Assembly (NCBI GenBank): GCA_017979445.1
Contig: CM030706.1
Span: forward strand, 24,406,281 to 24,470,280
Direction of reading: 5' to 3'
Source: Akebia trifoliata
Taxonomy: Eukaryota > Streptophyta > Magnoliopsida > Ranunculales > Lardizabalaceae
DNA length: 64,000 nt
Below, one piece after another: positions 33,008 to 45,974 of the stretch; the first letter of the stretch is position 1; the number at the start of each line of letters is the position of its first letter. The position numbers and the translations under genes were made by a program. The notes beneath the pieces were generated by a model, which had not been told where the DNA came from, did no database searches, and was given only the letters and a program-made list of their open reading frames with translations.

Positions 33008-33359
33008 AAAGTTGCAAAGGGCTAAGAAATGAGATAGGAAAATTGATTCGGCCAAAGATGACCTCCTTAAATGTAGTACCGCTTGATCTGATTAAGGTTG
33101 GTTAACTTTGGTAGTTCAATTCTATCATGATCTTGAAATCTGACGATTTTTTCAGGTAGTATTTTCTTAATGAATGAATTTCTCCAATTGGGTTCAGACT
33201 TTCTCTTATGATCGAGGATGAATGCGTAATTTTCTTTAAAATCTAATGGTTAGATCCTTGACTTGTAAGTGGCAAACTTTGATTTTCTTGTCAAACGTGC
33301 GAGTGATTCTTCTTTGATAAGTTTACAGTTAGTACAGAACTTCAAGGTTGTTTTTTTTT

Positions 33360-33900
33360 TTTCAATCCAGTTTAGCTCTTCGTACCGATAATGGACCTAG
33401 TATGTTTCTAACAATTGACTTTCCATCAATACCTTGAGATATGAGATTTCCATTCAACTAGTAAGATTGCTTCCATATCATACACTAGAGAATAGGGAGT
33501 GACTCTAGTGAAAACTGTATTGAAGTACAATATGTCCCCAATATGAATGGTAACTTCTCTGACCAATCCTGACATATTTTCTCGATGATTATTTTGAGAT
33601 TCTTATTGACTATCTCAACTGTTCCATTGGTCTGAGAATAGTAATCTATTTTGGGAGCTCTGCCTCGACTATTCTATTGGTCTGAGAATAGTAATCTATT
33701 TCATAACTTCTCCTCTGATTATGTAAGTCTTTTCTGGTTTATACATGTGGTGTTCCATAGGACAAGTATATATTTCACGTTGACCAACACCTAAAGTTAA
33801 CCAACATATCCTCATAGGACCACGTAAGCAAGTCTTTTGAATTTTTTGAATAAATTCATCATCTCTTTGTACTCCTCTGGGTATAGGTTAGTTTTAATCT
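33360..33900 (-). pseudogene. Gypsy pol remnants (RT start, integrase C-terminal part)
   Basis: On the minus strand, near 33640-33400, the text reads QTNGTVEIVNKNLKIIIEKI, then DWSEKLPFILGTY and the later words RYEELN. This corresponds to the integrase region QTNG..E..NK.....W...LP..LW.YRT. Just before it, near 33880-33820, words like EEYKEMMNLFKKFK correspond to the segment before the RT domain. Most of RT and RNase H are missing between them. A block of about 50 bp with TCTGAGAATAGTAATCTATT is duplicated (33632-33652 and 33681-33701). Confidence 0.75.
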
Positions 33901-34439
33901 AAATTTCTCAGGAATTATTTTTTGTTCTGAGGTCAATGACCTTCGCTTTCTCGATTAGAGGTTGAGCAAGTCATTTATCTTCTCATTCAGGAGGGGATTC
34001 CTTATTAGAAGAAGTTCTCATTGAAGCCAGATTATTAACTAATTCGTCAATGCGCTCGAGGTATTCAGAAATTTCTTTTATTCAATTGAATTCAAATAGA
34101 ACGACTGACGCCATTGCACGATAAACTAACTTGACTCCAAGGGAAAGAAAACATACTTGATTGCTAAATTCATAAAAAATAACTAGACTCAAGACTCATA
34201 AAAAACTAGAGGCAATTACCCACGACGAGCTTGATTATAGACTAAGAACTCAGGACATCATTTCCAAATAATAGGATTGAGTCTTCTTCTTCAGATTTTT
34301 TGCCTTATTCAGAGTTACTTCTTCTCACTTGGTTAAGGCTGCATTTGGTGGCGAGAACTTCATTAAGGACCATTACTCTAGTAAGAGAGGATTGGGTGGC
34401 TTATGATTGACTAAGCGAATAAGAATGATTAGGTCAAAC

Positions 34440-35720
34440 GAAAGTTGAGTATTGAATACCATGTTCAAAGTATGAGGAGGTTGGTAAGTGGGTAAAGGGT
34501 TGGTGGTAACATTTAGTTATTCAGAGGTAGGGATAATAACTTTGTTGGCATCAATGAGGTCTTAAATTGTGTGACGAAGGACGACGCAATGATCAGTAAG
34601 ATGACCGGGATTTTGGTGAAACTCACAAAATAGGTTGGAATTATGAGAAGTGGGGAGTGGGTTTGAGGTGCAATGAGTCCTTTACTTAATAGTTTTTGAA
34701 AGACAATGCTCAAAGGCATCCCAAGATTGGAGAATGTCTTGTGTAATCGAGGTTAACTAGGGTTAACTTGGTTACTAGGCAGGGTAGTAGATTGAACTAG
34801 TGTAGCAGACGTATTGGCTACATAGACGTGATCAGTGCTAGGCTTGGAATTGGTGAAGGGCTTTTTGAGTTTATTGTTAGAAGGATTGGAAATGACCCCA
34901 GAAGCGAAGACATCTTCCAATTGGCTACCGGCTTGCAATAGAGACTCGAATGTAGGAAGGTATTGGGAGACTAGATGTCGAGCATACCCTTGCGAGGAAT
35001 ATTTTAAGATAATAGCCACTTGTTCTTTCTCTGAAGGTCTATCCCACATTTGTGAAGCCTTGGCCCTCCAACGACCAATGAAATCAGTAAACGTTTTCCC
35101 ATTCTTCTATTTAGTTGACTTCAAATCCTTTATTGAAGTTTTAATATTGGTACTAAACTTGTACTGATGCCAGAAAACCTTCGACATATTTTCCCATGTA
35201 CCTATTGTAGTTGGATCTTGAGATATTAACCATTGTAGTGCTAATGCTGATAGAGTTCGCTGAAATAGTAATGTCCTCTGTTCATCGTTGAGACCCATGG
35301 TGCGCATGTTAGTGACGTATACCTTGAGATGTGTTCTTCCACAACCCACTCCATTGAACTTGTCTATCTCAGGCATTACAAACTTCTTTGGCCAATGAAT
35401 CCTAGGGATACGATTCAGAGCCTCAATACCTGCTGTAACTCATCAATACCTTTTATACTCTTCAAAGCTGACTCCAATTGAGACATCTTGTTGGCTAATA
35501 CAAGATTTGCATTGACGAGTTCTTCATCTCCATCAAGTTCAAAGACTTCATGTGAGTGTCTTGCTACACTTCCTTCTACCTTATTTTCCTTTGGGTCGTC
35601 AAGGGGATTGTCCATTGATTCTGAAATTTGCTCTAAAGCTTCCACTTTACCTTTTATATTATTTATATCCGTAGTAAAAAACTGTCAAAATCTTACGGAT
35701 CTCTACAAGTTCAGATTCTG
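34440..35720 (-). pseudogene. Gypsy gag remnant, minus-strand copy
   Basis: Frames 35376-35107 (THLKVYVTNMRTMGLNDEQR, FQRTLSALALQWL) and 35049-34753 (MWDRPSEKEQVAIILK, YLPTFESLLQAGSQLEDVF) match, in order, the gag at 49290-50444. A break between them and stops further upstream make it a pseudogene. The Retrotrans_gag core is recognisable. Downstream (34719-34513) the PLSIVFQKLLSKGLI segment follows as in the plus-strand copy. Confidence 0.88.
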
Positions 35721-36299
35721 AGGCCATTTCCAACTGTTGACTTGGTACTAACGTCGTTCTTACCGACTGGACTTACGACTCCAGGTAGGAAATGGACGCT
35801 TGAATTTGGGTGTAATGATAACCCTGAAACCCCATCAAAGGTGGAGTAGGCTTTTAACAATTAGAAATAGAGGTCCCTCTTGATAGCATTGGTTAACCCC
35901 CTAAATTCAAAAATTTTAATCGATGAAATATTTCGATCAAGAAACATTACATGAAGGTGATTTACCGATTGATCATGAATCTTAGAAAATTTTGAATCAC
36001 GATTAAGGGTTGTACGATTTTTTAAAAGTAAGATCCAGATTGTACTAATCAGTACATCCCTTAATATGATTTTTTTTATTGATCTTGATCTTGTTAAATA
36101 TGAAATATTCAGTCCATTGAATTAAATTGGCCGATACAAGGTGATTAGGACTATGTACCCATTTGAATTTGGGCCAATTTGACCCAATGGATCTAAATAT
36201 TCTACTTGAATCACTTTATCAACTATTTTTTTAAGATAATTAATCCAATCGATCCATATGTTGATCTATAAGATCCATTTACCAATTGGGCTAACTAGT

Positions 36300-37130
36300 T
36301 TAATTTGCTATTGATCGGTATGTCTCATCAATTAAGTTTACTAGGTTGGACCGGTATTGTGGGTTGGATTGGAGCAGCGTGGACCGGTCCACCCACTTAC
36401 ATTTGGGTTGGACTAAATAGAGCAACCCGGGAATACCCATAGTCGATTCGAGTCGTAACCTATAGGAAGGTTCATAGACTCTAGGTTTATTACGTGCAAT
36501 GCAATTTATCTGGCCACCCTTGCCCAAATACACCTATATACATCTCGAGCGTACCCAATCAAATGTTACGGGGTGACTTGATTTGATATACTGTATAAGT
36601 GATAATCTAAGACTCCAACTCAAATCTCTGAAGTCAAAAGTAACCAGTTTAATTCCCAGTTGAAAGGTGGCATACAATGCTGAGTAAGGACACTTTTAAG
36701 TCACCTCTCATCTAGAATAGACGTAATTTATCCCTCTTGTACTATAGTACATCGGGGTAGGATCTCGTTTAGGCACTAATTTTAACCAAGAAGTGTAGTT
36801 AGTGAAATTAGCTTAACTTTGATATACCGTATATGTAGGAGTCTAAGGTTGGCAATCAGGACATGTGACTGTGCGGCTTATAATAGGACAAAAGGCTTAG
36901 GTCACCCCAGTATGGGTGTATCGATATACGTTTTAGTGTCACTTGATCAAATGGTACTGATGCCCCAGTTTAATATAGCCTAAGGTACTTGACTGGAGTT
37001 GTGCTTTTCATGAATGACGTCGCATCTCCGAAGAGACCGGGCCACGCATAGTGGTATGTACAATACAGGGTAGGGTGCGCCCGTGGTGTTTTCTAGATAA
37101 ATAGGCCCATGAGCCAAATCAGATCACAAG
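36300..37130 (-). repeat. Leader module region of the minus-strand gypsy copy
   Basis: Inverted counterpart of 45800-45969 plus 47745-48420 and of 61000-61800. It contains the recurring GGTATATCAAA-type words, GACGTCGCATCTCCGAAGAG and GGTTGGCAATCAGGACATGT. No coding frame of interest. It lies between the variable cassette and gag in element order. Confidence 0.8.
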
Positions 37131-37769
37131 AGTATGGATTTCAAATATTGATCAAGAAACATAAATAATATCCATAACATCAAGATCGAATCAAGGCATG
37201 TACATCAAATATATGTATCAATCAGATCATGACATATTAGATCGGCAATCAATCAGATATAACATGGAGTAATCAGTCAGATCTAACATTGAAAGAGGCA
37301 TATCATGAACCAAAACAATTTTTTATCTTATTTTTATGGTCTCATCAAATATCACTTTGGATGACCTTAAACAAATCGAGATATTCAATTGAGGATAGAA
37401 TGGTAATTGTTGAGGTAAAGAGTGATGAATTTTTTTATTTTTTATTTTTTAACATGAAAAAGAATAAAAATAAAATGATTATATTTTTTGTAAAAGAAAC
37501 TATGTTTTATTAAACCATGTACGTAGAAAATCCCCCTTCATTTTTTTTAAACAAGAACCTATTAAACAAAACCGAACACAACTTTTTCATTTTTTTTTTA
37601 TTTTAAAACAAAATAGAAACCAAAGCGAAAGTTAAAAAAAAAAAAAGATTGAAAGAAAAACACGATATTTGTTTTTTTTTTTCTCTTAAATCAATCCAAC
37701 CATTTCCAAATCATTTCTCATTCTGTCAACTATTTTCCAATGTAACAGAACAATTTAATGACGAGTTCT

Positions 37770-38520
37770 TCGTATAAAATCAATTATTCAACATTCTGTT
37801 CATCTCCGTGAAATTATTTTTCTATCTCAAAGTTAAATTCGTCAACTAGAGTTGCTTCTCTAGGGGATGGATCTATATAAATCCCATAATCTGTCATTGA
37901 AAATTTTGGCGAATCGTAGCCCAAGCAAGAACCCAAAATATTCCAAACAAAATTATTAGCTCTAAAAGAACATGGAGGCTTTTGGAAACGATGTAAATGC
38001 ATATATCTCAAGATTTCCTCATCGGTGAATGGTTTTAGCCAGGTTGATGAATTGGATGGTATTGATCCCTAGCTTCAGATCGATCTTTTCATCTCCAAAC
38101 AAAAAGAAATCTTTCCATCTCTAAACAAAGAGAAATCGACATTGAGCCTTTCTTCAAAATTTTAAAGTTTCAAATAAGCTCAAAGGAAAAAAAAAACCTT
38201 TATTCCAAGAACCAAATCATATTTTCAAAGGGAAATCCACGAAAGATTGAGATCCTACCTTTTTCATTTCGAATCGAAGATTTTCCACTGATCAAAACCA
38301 ACAAATTCTGAAAGTTTCTTCGATAGAAAAAAAAATGGTTTTCAATAAAATCATTCAAGATCGAGTTGGTTTCAAGAGCTGTTAAGCTTTGTATTTTTAC
38401 ATCAGCAAGAATCAGAGATTCTCTTTGAGCGTTAGGGTCCTAAATCGATCGGGCTGAGAGCTTTAGACCGATCAATCTCTATTGAAACCGATGGAACTGG
38501 ATGGAAGAAAATTGGATTAA
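37770..38520 (-). pseudogene. Coding-like fragment in the gypsy leader (unidentified, possibly captured)
   Basis: On the minus strand, from about 38060 to 37814, an open stretch of some 80 codons reads SNSSTWLKPFTDEEILRYM, LHRFQKPPCSFRANNFVWN, ILGSCLGYDSPKFSMTDYG and IYIDPSPREATLVDEFNFE. It looks like genuine protein (balanced composition, several Trp, Phe and Cys) and unlike any retroelement protein I know. It sits where other copies of the family carry different sequence, in element sense. I cannot name it. Upstream text to 38520 may be its leader or more of the same source. Confidence 0.5.
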
Positions 38521-39149
38521 AACATTAAGGGTTTGAAATTTAAATGAATGTTTCACTAAAAACACACCACTCACATAATTTTATTATTTGAAAATTAAGG
38601 GTTTGCTAATAACACACCCAAAAACTAATTTTATTATTTTTAATTATTTTTTATTTTTGAAAAACAGAAAAAAAAGTATACCATTCATCTTTAAAAAAAA
38701 ACTTTATTGGTCAGCAACAACATACCATAAATAAATTTAAAAAAATGATTTGAAAAGAAAATAAATAAATTTTGCAGAAAAGTGAGAAAATCTTTATATT
38801 TTTTTATTCATTTCTTTGATACCATCTATCACGTGGGGAAAAAATAATAATTACACACCGATTAAAAAATTGATTGCTTCCTATCTCGACCACCATCATC
38901 CCATCCTTCAATGAAACCAACCTCTTGAATTATTTAGAGTCATCCCAAATAAATCTTGATTGAACCATAGAAAAATGTGCCAAAATAAAATATTCACCAT
39001 TCAAACAAGTAATCACTAATTGAGCAAAAAAGAATGATAAAAAACAAAAATAAACAAAGAAACAAACAACTAAAAATAAAATAAAACAAACTAGGTCGTT
39101 ATGGCAATGCGTCCCATACTTAGGGACTTTTCAAGTCTGATCCTCAATA
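38521..39149 (-). other. Primer-site-proximal leader, minus-strand gypsy copy
   Basis: AT-rich leader next to the primer site. It shares words with 41325-41760 and 58490-59160 (for example CCCATACTTAGGGACTTTTC as the complement of the CCAAGTATGGG block). No gene. Confidence 0.6.
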
Positions 39150-39169
39150 ATCCCCAGTGGAGTCGTCAC

Positions 39170-39565
39170 TGAAATCGTCCTCGATCCGCAAGGTATACGG
39201 ATCCACTTTTAATTTTTGAGATTTGGGAGTCGCCACCTAGTTATTACGGTCTAGGAACCGAGCATTGACTCTAAATAGATAAAAATAATTAATCTATGAA
39301 TAAAAAAAAACTATGGTCCGGGGATCACATTACGGGATTGGAAGGTGTTAGGCACCAACCCCGTCCAGCAAACGCCAGTCTTTACTATTTCTCAAAAAAG
39401 ATTACATTGCTAAAAGAAATAAAACCAATGAATAAAATAATAAGAAGTATACATAGATGATCGCAACGATTTGTTCCCTTAGAGCTGACGGAGATACTCC
39501 TCGTATGAGATTCCTTACTTTATTTTCTTCACTGGTTCTGCTTCTGATCTCCAAGTTGAGGTCTC
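39170..39565 (-). mobile_element. 3' part of the minus-strand 5' LTR (first piece)
   Basis: Complement of an LTR end: the hairpin GATCCG...CGGATC, then GGAGTCGCCACCTAGTTATT and AACACCTTCC-type text. It is interrupted at 39565 by the complete plus-strand element (target GTCTC) and continues at 55257. Confidence 0.88.
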
Positions 39566-41305
39566 TGTAGACACTCCATTTTTGCATCTGCCTGATTAAT
39601 CAACTCGTTAACCCGATCGTAATGGTTCCCAATGATGGATGTTTATTCCAATGCTTTATTTTGTTATCAGATATGTTTCAGAAATCTGGATGAGGTATCT
39701 CGAACTGACAAAACTGTAGAAACCACGCTACGCTAGGAAAATACGATCCCAGAAACATAGAAATCATCATCTTGTAAACAAAAAGAAGTTTCACGATAAA
39801 AATCACTAAAAAATGATCAAATTACCAAAATACCCCTAACCTTAAAATATCCCTAGAGCCTACGTTACGATTAGGAAAACTCATTCAAACACATAAAACA
39901 ATAAATCGAAATCAAATAAATCATTTCACCAATTTTAACAGAATTTGACGAAATTACGAAAATGCCCCTCATAAAGTTCACAATCATTTCACACAAAATT
40001 TTTTATAAATGACACAAACTAATATTTCCATTGAATTCCTTATGAAAAATCGATTCTAAAACATCTTAGAACATTAAAAACCGACTTAAAATGTGAAAAG
40101 TCCTCTTCGGGGGCAAAACGATAATTTCATAATTAAAATTTTGAAATTAATAAAAAAATATTAAATAATTAAAGTGAAACATTAATGAAATTAATTTAAA
40201 ATTTTGAACTAAAAAAATCGATTAATCGGGCTCTCATGGAAAATTGTTGAGGGTTCGTGAGATATTTCTTTAAGGACCCCTCCATTTGGGGGTCCAAAGA
40301 ATTAAAGATATAATAGAGGAGGGTTCTCCAAAAATTTAAAATCAATCAAGCAAGAATAAGGTCAAGGTATTAAAGTCAATCAAGTGAGACTAAGGTCAAA
40401 ATTAAAGTCAATTAAGCAAGACTGAAGTCAAAGATATTAAAAGTCAATCAATTAAGACTAAAGTCAAAATATTAAAAGTCAATCAAATAAGACCAAAAGT
40501 CAAAATCATAATAGAATTTTAATTAAATAATAACTCTATCTAATAGAGTTCTAACTAAAAAACAATTCTACCTAAAATAATTCTAATTAAAACACAATTC
40601 TACCTAAAACAATTCTTACTAAAACACAACTCTAATTAAAAGAACTCTAATTAAACACTAACTCTATCAAAATCAACCCCTAAAAAATCTATAAATAGAG
40701 GTGCTCACACCCTATTTTCGTATCAAATCATAAACCTTAAGAGAAGTAGGTCTAAAAGTCCCCCTAGCCTCCCATAAACCCTAGTTTTGGAGTCCCAATT
40801 CCTTACCTAACATCCCTTCTTTTATTTCAGCCTAAAAAACACCTAAAAGCCCTTCAAAAACACCCAAAATCCATAACGAATTCGAAGAATCCAGATAAAA
40901 AAAAAAGATATACCTTGCCTCGGAGATTAGAAATCAAATCCGGAGATAGAGCGAAAAACAGAGTACGGTACAAGAAGCAGTTTTTGTCGAATCTGAGGGA
41001 ACAAGATCTTTGTGTATCGAAGGTATAATTCTTTATTTTTATTTTTTATTTTTTATTATCTAGGTCTTTTAGCAATGTAATTTATTTGGAAAGTTAGTAG
41101 AGACCGGCTTTGGCCGGGCGGGGTTGGTGCCTAACACCTTCCAACCCCGTAATGTGATCCCTGGATTCAGTTTTGTTCAGTAGATTAGTTCTTTATCTGT
41201 TTTGAGTCATTGATCGGTTCCTAGCCCGTAATAATTAGGTGGCGACTCCCAAACCTCAAGGGTCAAAAACGGATCCGCGCACCCCGTGGATCGAGGGCGC
41301 TTTCA
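39566..41305 (+). mobile_element. 5' LTR of the complete gypsy element
   Basis: 1,740 bp. U3 contains a run of imperfect repeats AAAGTCAATCAAGYRAGACT (about 40335-40505) and ATTCTACCTAAAAYAATTCT-type repeats (40510-40670). A TATA box CTATAAATAG lies at about 40690. The R/U5 side ends with the hairpin-forming GATCCGCG...CGTGGATC and GAGGGCGCTTTCA. Confidence 0.93.
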
Positions 41306-41323
41306 GTGGCAACTCCATTGGGG
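41306..41323 (+). promoter_or_regulatory. Primer binding site of the complete gypsy element
   Basis: GTGGCAACTCCATTGGGG directly follows the 5' LTR. The equivalents at 58472 (GTGGCGACTCCATTGGGG) and, inverted, at 39152 confirm the position. The pairing tRNA was not determined. Confidence 0.8.
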
Positions 41324-41960
41324 AATATTGACGATCAAATTTGAAAAATCCCAAGTATGGGAAGCATTGCAAGTAAGACCTAGTTTTTATTTTATTTTAT
41401 TTTTAGTTATTTATTTATTTTTATTATTTCCATCATTCTTTTGGCTCTATTGTTGATCATTGATTGAGATGTCGAATATGTTTGTTTGGCACATCTTTGT
41501 TATGACTCAATTTGGGGTCATTCAGAATGACCCTAAATAATGCAAGGTACCGAAGGTTAATGACATGGAAAATGACCCATGTGTATTATTTGGATTATTG
41601 GGTCTGTATTATCCTCTATTAGCATCATCCAATCCAATTTCGGAATGCCTTGATTTGGCATCTGATTCTCTATGGTTCAACCGAAGATTATTTAAAAAGA
41701 CCCTAAATAACGATATATTTCAAGGGGATAGATGGGATAATAATGGTTAGATGCTGATTTTTTATTTTTAAAATTTTTAATTCTTATTTTTATTTTATTT
41801 TATTTCATTTTTATGTTCTGTGGGCGTGTGACAGCAAGAAAAGAAAACTTTTTTAATTTTGTCAACAATACCAGTGTGCTGATGTAATTGGTATGCCAAA
41901 AGTAAATCGTTTGTTTTTACACCATCTTAACAATAACAATGTGTTGATTTAGTTGGTGTG

Positions 41961-43695
41961 TGAAAGTGCCCTCGATCCGCGGGGGGCGCGGATCCACTTT
42001 TGACCCTTGAGGTTTGGGAGTCGCCACCTAGTTGTTAAGGTTTAGGAACCAAACTGACTCTAAAAAAGGTAAACTAATCTACGAAAGAGAAAAAGAGTCC
42101 GGGGATCACGTTACGGGGTTGGAAGGTGTCAGGCACCAACCCCGCCCGGCCAAAGCCGGTCTCTACTAACTTTCCAAATAAATCACATTGCTAAAAACCT
42201 AGATAAAAATAAAAAAAAAAAAATTTCATACCTTTCCGATTGCAAGGATTTTGTTCCCTCAGATCTAACAAAAATAGCTCCTTGTACCGTACTCCCTTAC
42301 TTCGTTCTGTCTCCGAATTTGATTTCGGATCTCCGAGATCAAGGTATCTCCTTGTTTTTGGATATGAACTCTTCAAGTTTGTTGCGGATTTGGGGGTGTT
42401 TTTGGAGGGCTTTTAGGTGTTTTCTAGGCTAAAATTAAAGGAGAGATGTTAGGTAAGGAGTTGGGGCTCCAAAACTAGGGTTTATGGGAGGCTATGGGGG
42501 CTTCTAGACCTACTTCTCTTAGGGTTTATGATTTGATGCGAAAATAGGGTGTGAGCACCTCTATTTATAGATGTTTTTAGGGGTTGATTTAGATAGAGTT
42601 AGTGTTTAATTAGAGTTTTTTTAATTAGAGTTGTGTTTTAGTTAGACTTATTTTAGGTAGAATTGTATTTTAATTAGAATTGTTTTAGGTAGAATTGTTT
42701 TTAAGTTAGAACTTATTAGATTGAGTTATTATTTAATTAGAACTCTATTATGACTTTTGGTCTTATTTGATTGACTTTTAATGTTTTGACTTTAGTCTTA
42801 ATTGATTGACTTTTAATATCTTGACTTCAGTCTTGCTTAATTGACTTTAATTTTGACTTTAGTCTCACTTGATTGACTTTAATACCTTGACTTCAGTCTT
42901 GCTTGATTTACTTTTAATTTTTGGAGAACCCTCTCTAAAATATCTTTAATTCTTTGGACCCCCAAATTGAGGGGTCCTTAAAGAAATATCCCACGAACCC
43001 TCAACAATTTTACTTGAAAACCCGATTGATCGATTTTTTCGGTTCAAAATTTTAAATTAATTTCATTAATATTTCACTTTAATTATTTAATATTTTATTT
43101 ATTAATTTCGAATTTTTTAATTATGAAAATTGTGAAATTACCGTTTTACCCCCGGAAAGGACTTTTCACGTTTTAAGTCGATTTTTAATGTTCTAGGATG
43201 TTTTAGAATCGATTTTTCGTAAGGAATTCAATGGAAGTATTAGTTTGTGTCATTTATGAATTTTTTGTGTGAAATGGTCATGAACTTTATGAGGGGCATT
43301 TTCGTAATTTTGTCGAATTTTGTTAAAATTGGCGAAATGATTTATTTGGTTCCGATTTGTTATTTTATGTGTTCGAGAGAGTTTTCCTAAGCGTAATGTA
43401 GGCTCTAGGGTTGTTTTGAGATTAGGGTATTTTGGTAATTTGGTCAATTTTTAGTGATTTTTATCGTGAAACTTCTTTTTGGTCTGCAAGATGATGATTT
43501 CTATGTTTCTGGGATCGTAATTTCCTAGCGTTGCGTGGTTTCTAAGGTTTTTTCAATTCAAGATACCTCATCCGGATTTCTGAAACATATCGGGTAACAA
43601 AATAAAGCAATAGAATACACATCCATCATTGGGAATCATTGCGATCGGGTTGACGAGTTGATTAATCAGGCGAGTGCAAAAATGGGGTGTCTACA
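41961..43695 (-). mobile_element. Solo LTR, minus orientation, TSD GTGTG
   Basis: A complete 1,735-bp LTR of the same family, starting TGAAAGTGCCCTC (complement of the usual end) and finishing GGGTGTCTACA. GTGTG occurs on both sides (41956-41960 and 43696-43700). No internal sequence adjoins it, so it is what remains after recombination between two LTRs. It splits the leader of the complete element. Confidence 0.93.
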
Positions 43696-43700
43696 GTGTG

Positions 43701-44960
43701 TAATAAACAAAATTGTGTTTTTTCTGTCCACACATCATCTTCTTAAAAATATTACCCTTCTGTTCATCGTCCCTAACCAAGAGATCGAACTCATCTCTCG
43801 ACTCAATCGGCTGAAATCTCAGCCCGATCAGTTAGAACTCTTAATGAAAATGTCGAGTTATAGCTTTGAATCATCGATTAATCTTGAGTTTGAACGAAGA
43901 AAGTTGATCTCTTCTCCCTTTCGTCGGAAAAAGCTCCAAGATTCGAAGTAGAATGGTGTTATCTCGTCTGAGAGGAAAGAGATAGAGGGTCAGTGCCTTT
44001 CCACTTCGTCTTCTCTACGGATCCAAAGAGGGTACTACCACTGTTTTAACCTCTATTCCTAAACCTCATCACCAAATTTGATCGGTCGTTTTTTGCTAAA
44101 ATCTTGGATTTTCTGTTTTGAATAAGAAATAATTAAAACGCTGTTGTTTCAAAAATCAATGGAAAATTCAAAAAACAAAAAAAGAAACCTCTTCGATGTT
44201 GCCAAGTCTCATGAGCCCTTGAAGTCAGGTAGTCTGCGATTTACGTTGAGAGTTGTTTGTGGCGAGATGATCTTATTTGAAGCGAAACAGGACATGAACA
44301 CCAGGTTCCCGCAGCTGAGTTTTGATGAAAAATTTACTTTAGATGTATTTTAAAGTCTGTGAAACGCCATTAGAGTAAAATCCGATTGTCATCTGGACAT
44401 CAGTCTATGGCCTGATTCGCTTGGTGCTTTCCTCCTTGACTCTACCACCTAAAGGGGTATTAAGAAGAAATAGAATATGCTTGATGGGCAAATGGGACCG
44501 AGAGTTGGATCTTCGCTGGTTCTTGGACTAGGTTGTTCACCAAGTACCTCAAACAGTAAGGGTGGTACAGCGATTGTATGTGCAACCACCTCTTTAGCCA
44601 GAGAAATTGAGGAGAAATCTTCAATAGACCTTGATTTATATCTGTGAACAGTGTCCCTTTGAGTTCAACGACCACAACTCTCTCTCCCTCCTTCTCTGTC
44701 TGCGTTTTATTTGCCTTCTTCTCTATATTTCTTCGTCAATGGATTTTATTGGTATTTGGTTTGAAACATTATTTTTCTGATTTGTTTTCCTTTGTTTTTT
44801 TCATTCGGTAATTTGGTGAGATTTTAGATTGCTCCAACTAATTTTTATCATTGAGGTCAACGATTTTTAGTGCTGATTCGGAGTATTTGAAGAAAGGGGT
44901 TTTTGAAAGTGATGTTTTGATTTTTGGGGGCGATTCGATTTTTATGGTCCTTGTAGCAAT
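43701..44960 (+). other. Variable leader cassette of the complete gypsy element
   Basis: This stretch lacks a counterpart in the other copies, although the leader text on both sides is shared. Coding-like frames occur, for example SYSFESSINLEFERRKL (about 43850) and DVAKSHEPLKSGSLRFTL (about 44195), and around 44500 GPRVGSSLVLGLGCSPSTS. None is a retroelement domain I know, and none is long. It may be decayed captured sequence. Confidence in coding origin is low. Confidence 0.4.
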
Positions 44961-45974
44961 GGTGTCAAGGAGAGTTTTTTGTTTTTTGTTTTTTTTTTCC
45001 TATCATCACACCAATTCTTACCGACAATACATCACATTTTGATATTTGCTTGATTGCAAACGAGTTGGTTTGGCAATACAATTTTCGTATTGGCTGTGTT
45101 TTAATTAGTAATAGTTTGTTTTTTTTGTTTTTTGTTGCTTCTTTAAAAAAAAAAAAATCAATTTGGTAAAAAAAAAAAAGCATTCCTTATGTCAATTAGT
45201 ATTGTGCTATCCTCAATTCAATATGCTTTGAAATTTCGAATCGTTTTGGGTCGTCCGAAATGATCTTTGATTGGTACATAAAAAAAGAGGGATTGGATTT
45301 CGAAATCAACCATAAGAGTGAATTTTTAGGTGAGTTAACTCAGTTGAACTCATCTCACATCACGTGAGGAACTAATTGTGTGCTATTTATTTTACCATAA
45401 TGTGTTGTTATTTTGAACATAATGAGTCGAGTCAACTCATTTGAATTTATTGGATTCATGCAATTTGTTGCTTGTTCTTATACATTCCCTTGATATGTTA
45501 TGATGATATTGTTTCCATGTTATATGAGGATTGAATGCTATGAGATGAGTTAACTCGATGAGTCCATGTTTGAATAGGTTATGTGCTAGATTAGGGTACA
45601 TGATTTCCCTTTTGATATCCGATTGATATGGTGATACACTTTTGATATCTTGATTGTTGGAACCTTAACTATAACATATTGATTGATTGGTTTTAATTAA
45701 TTGATTGGTTTGGATTGATTGGTTGATTTTGATTTCTCCTGATTTGCATGCCATGACTTTGATCTTAATAATTTTTTGATGATTGTATTCACTATGATTA
45801 TGGCCCGTTGATGATATGATTAGGCCCATGGGCCCAGTGTTTGGAAAAGGCCCCGGGCACACCCCACCCTGTTTTGCACACACCACATGCACGTTTATTG
45901 TTTTACCCACTTACACGTCCCACATAGCCAACGTGGCACTAGTGCGTGGCCCGGTCTCTTCGGAGATGCGATGT
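44961..45974 (+). other. Shared leader part following the cassette
   Basis: It aligns with 60480-61130 in the next copy: ATCACACCAATT-type text, an AAAAAAAA run after CAATTTG, GTCGTCCGAAATGATC against GTCGCCCAAAGCAATC, then GGCCCCGGGCACACCC at about 45851. No gene. The module with GCACTAGTGC (45936-45945) begins here. Confidence 0.7.

Larger units (their letters stand above)
31900..39169 (-). mobile_element. Minus-strand gypsy element, internal region, 3'-truncated
   Basis: Inverted copy of the same family as 39566-55251. In element order (right to left) it has a primer site at 39150-39169 (complement of GTGACGACTCCACTGGGG), a long leader (39149-35760), and a gag remnant (35720-34440). Pol remnants follow (33900-33360), then a 3' untranslated part with CTAGGCAAAA-type repeats (32600-32200). 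No 3' LTR is present: the copy stops near 31.9 kb. Its 5' LTR is split, 39170-39565 and 55257-56393. Confidence 0.82.

Noticed and set aside
34835..35167. 110-codon plus-strand frame
   Set aside because: Antisense shadow of the minus-strand gag remnant.
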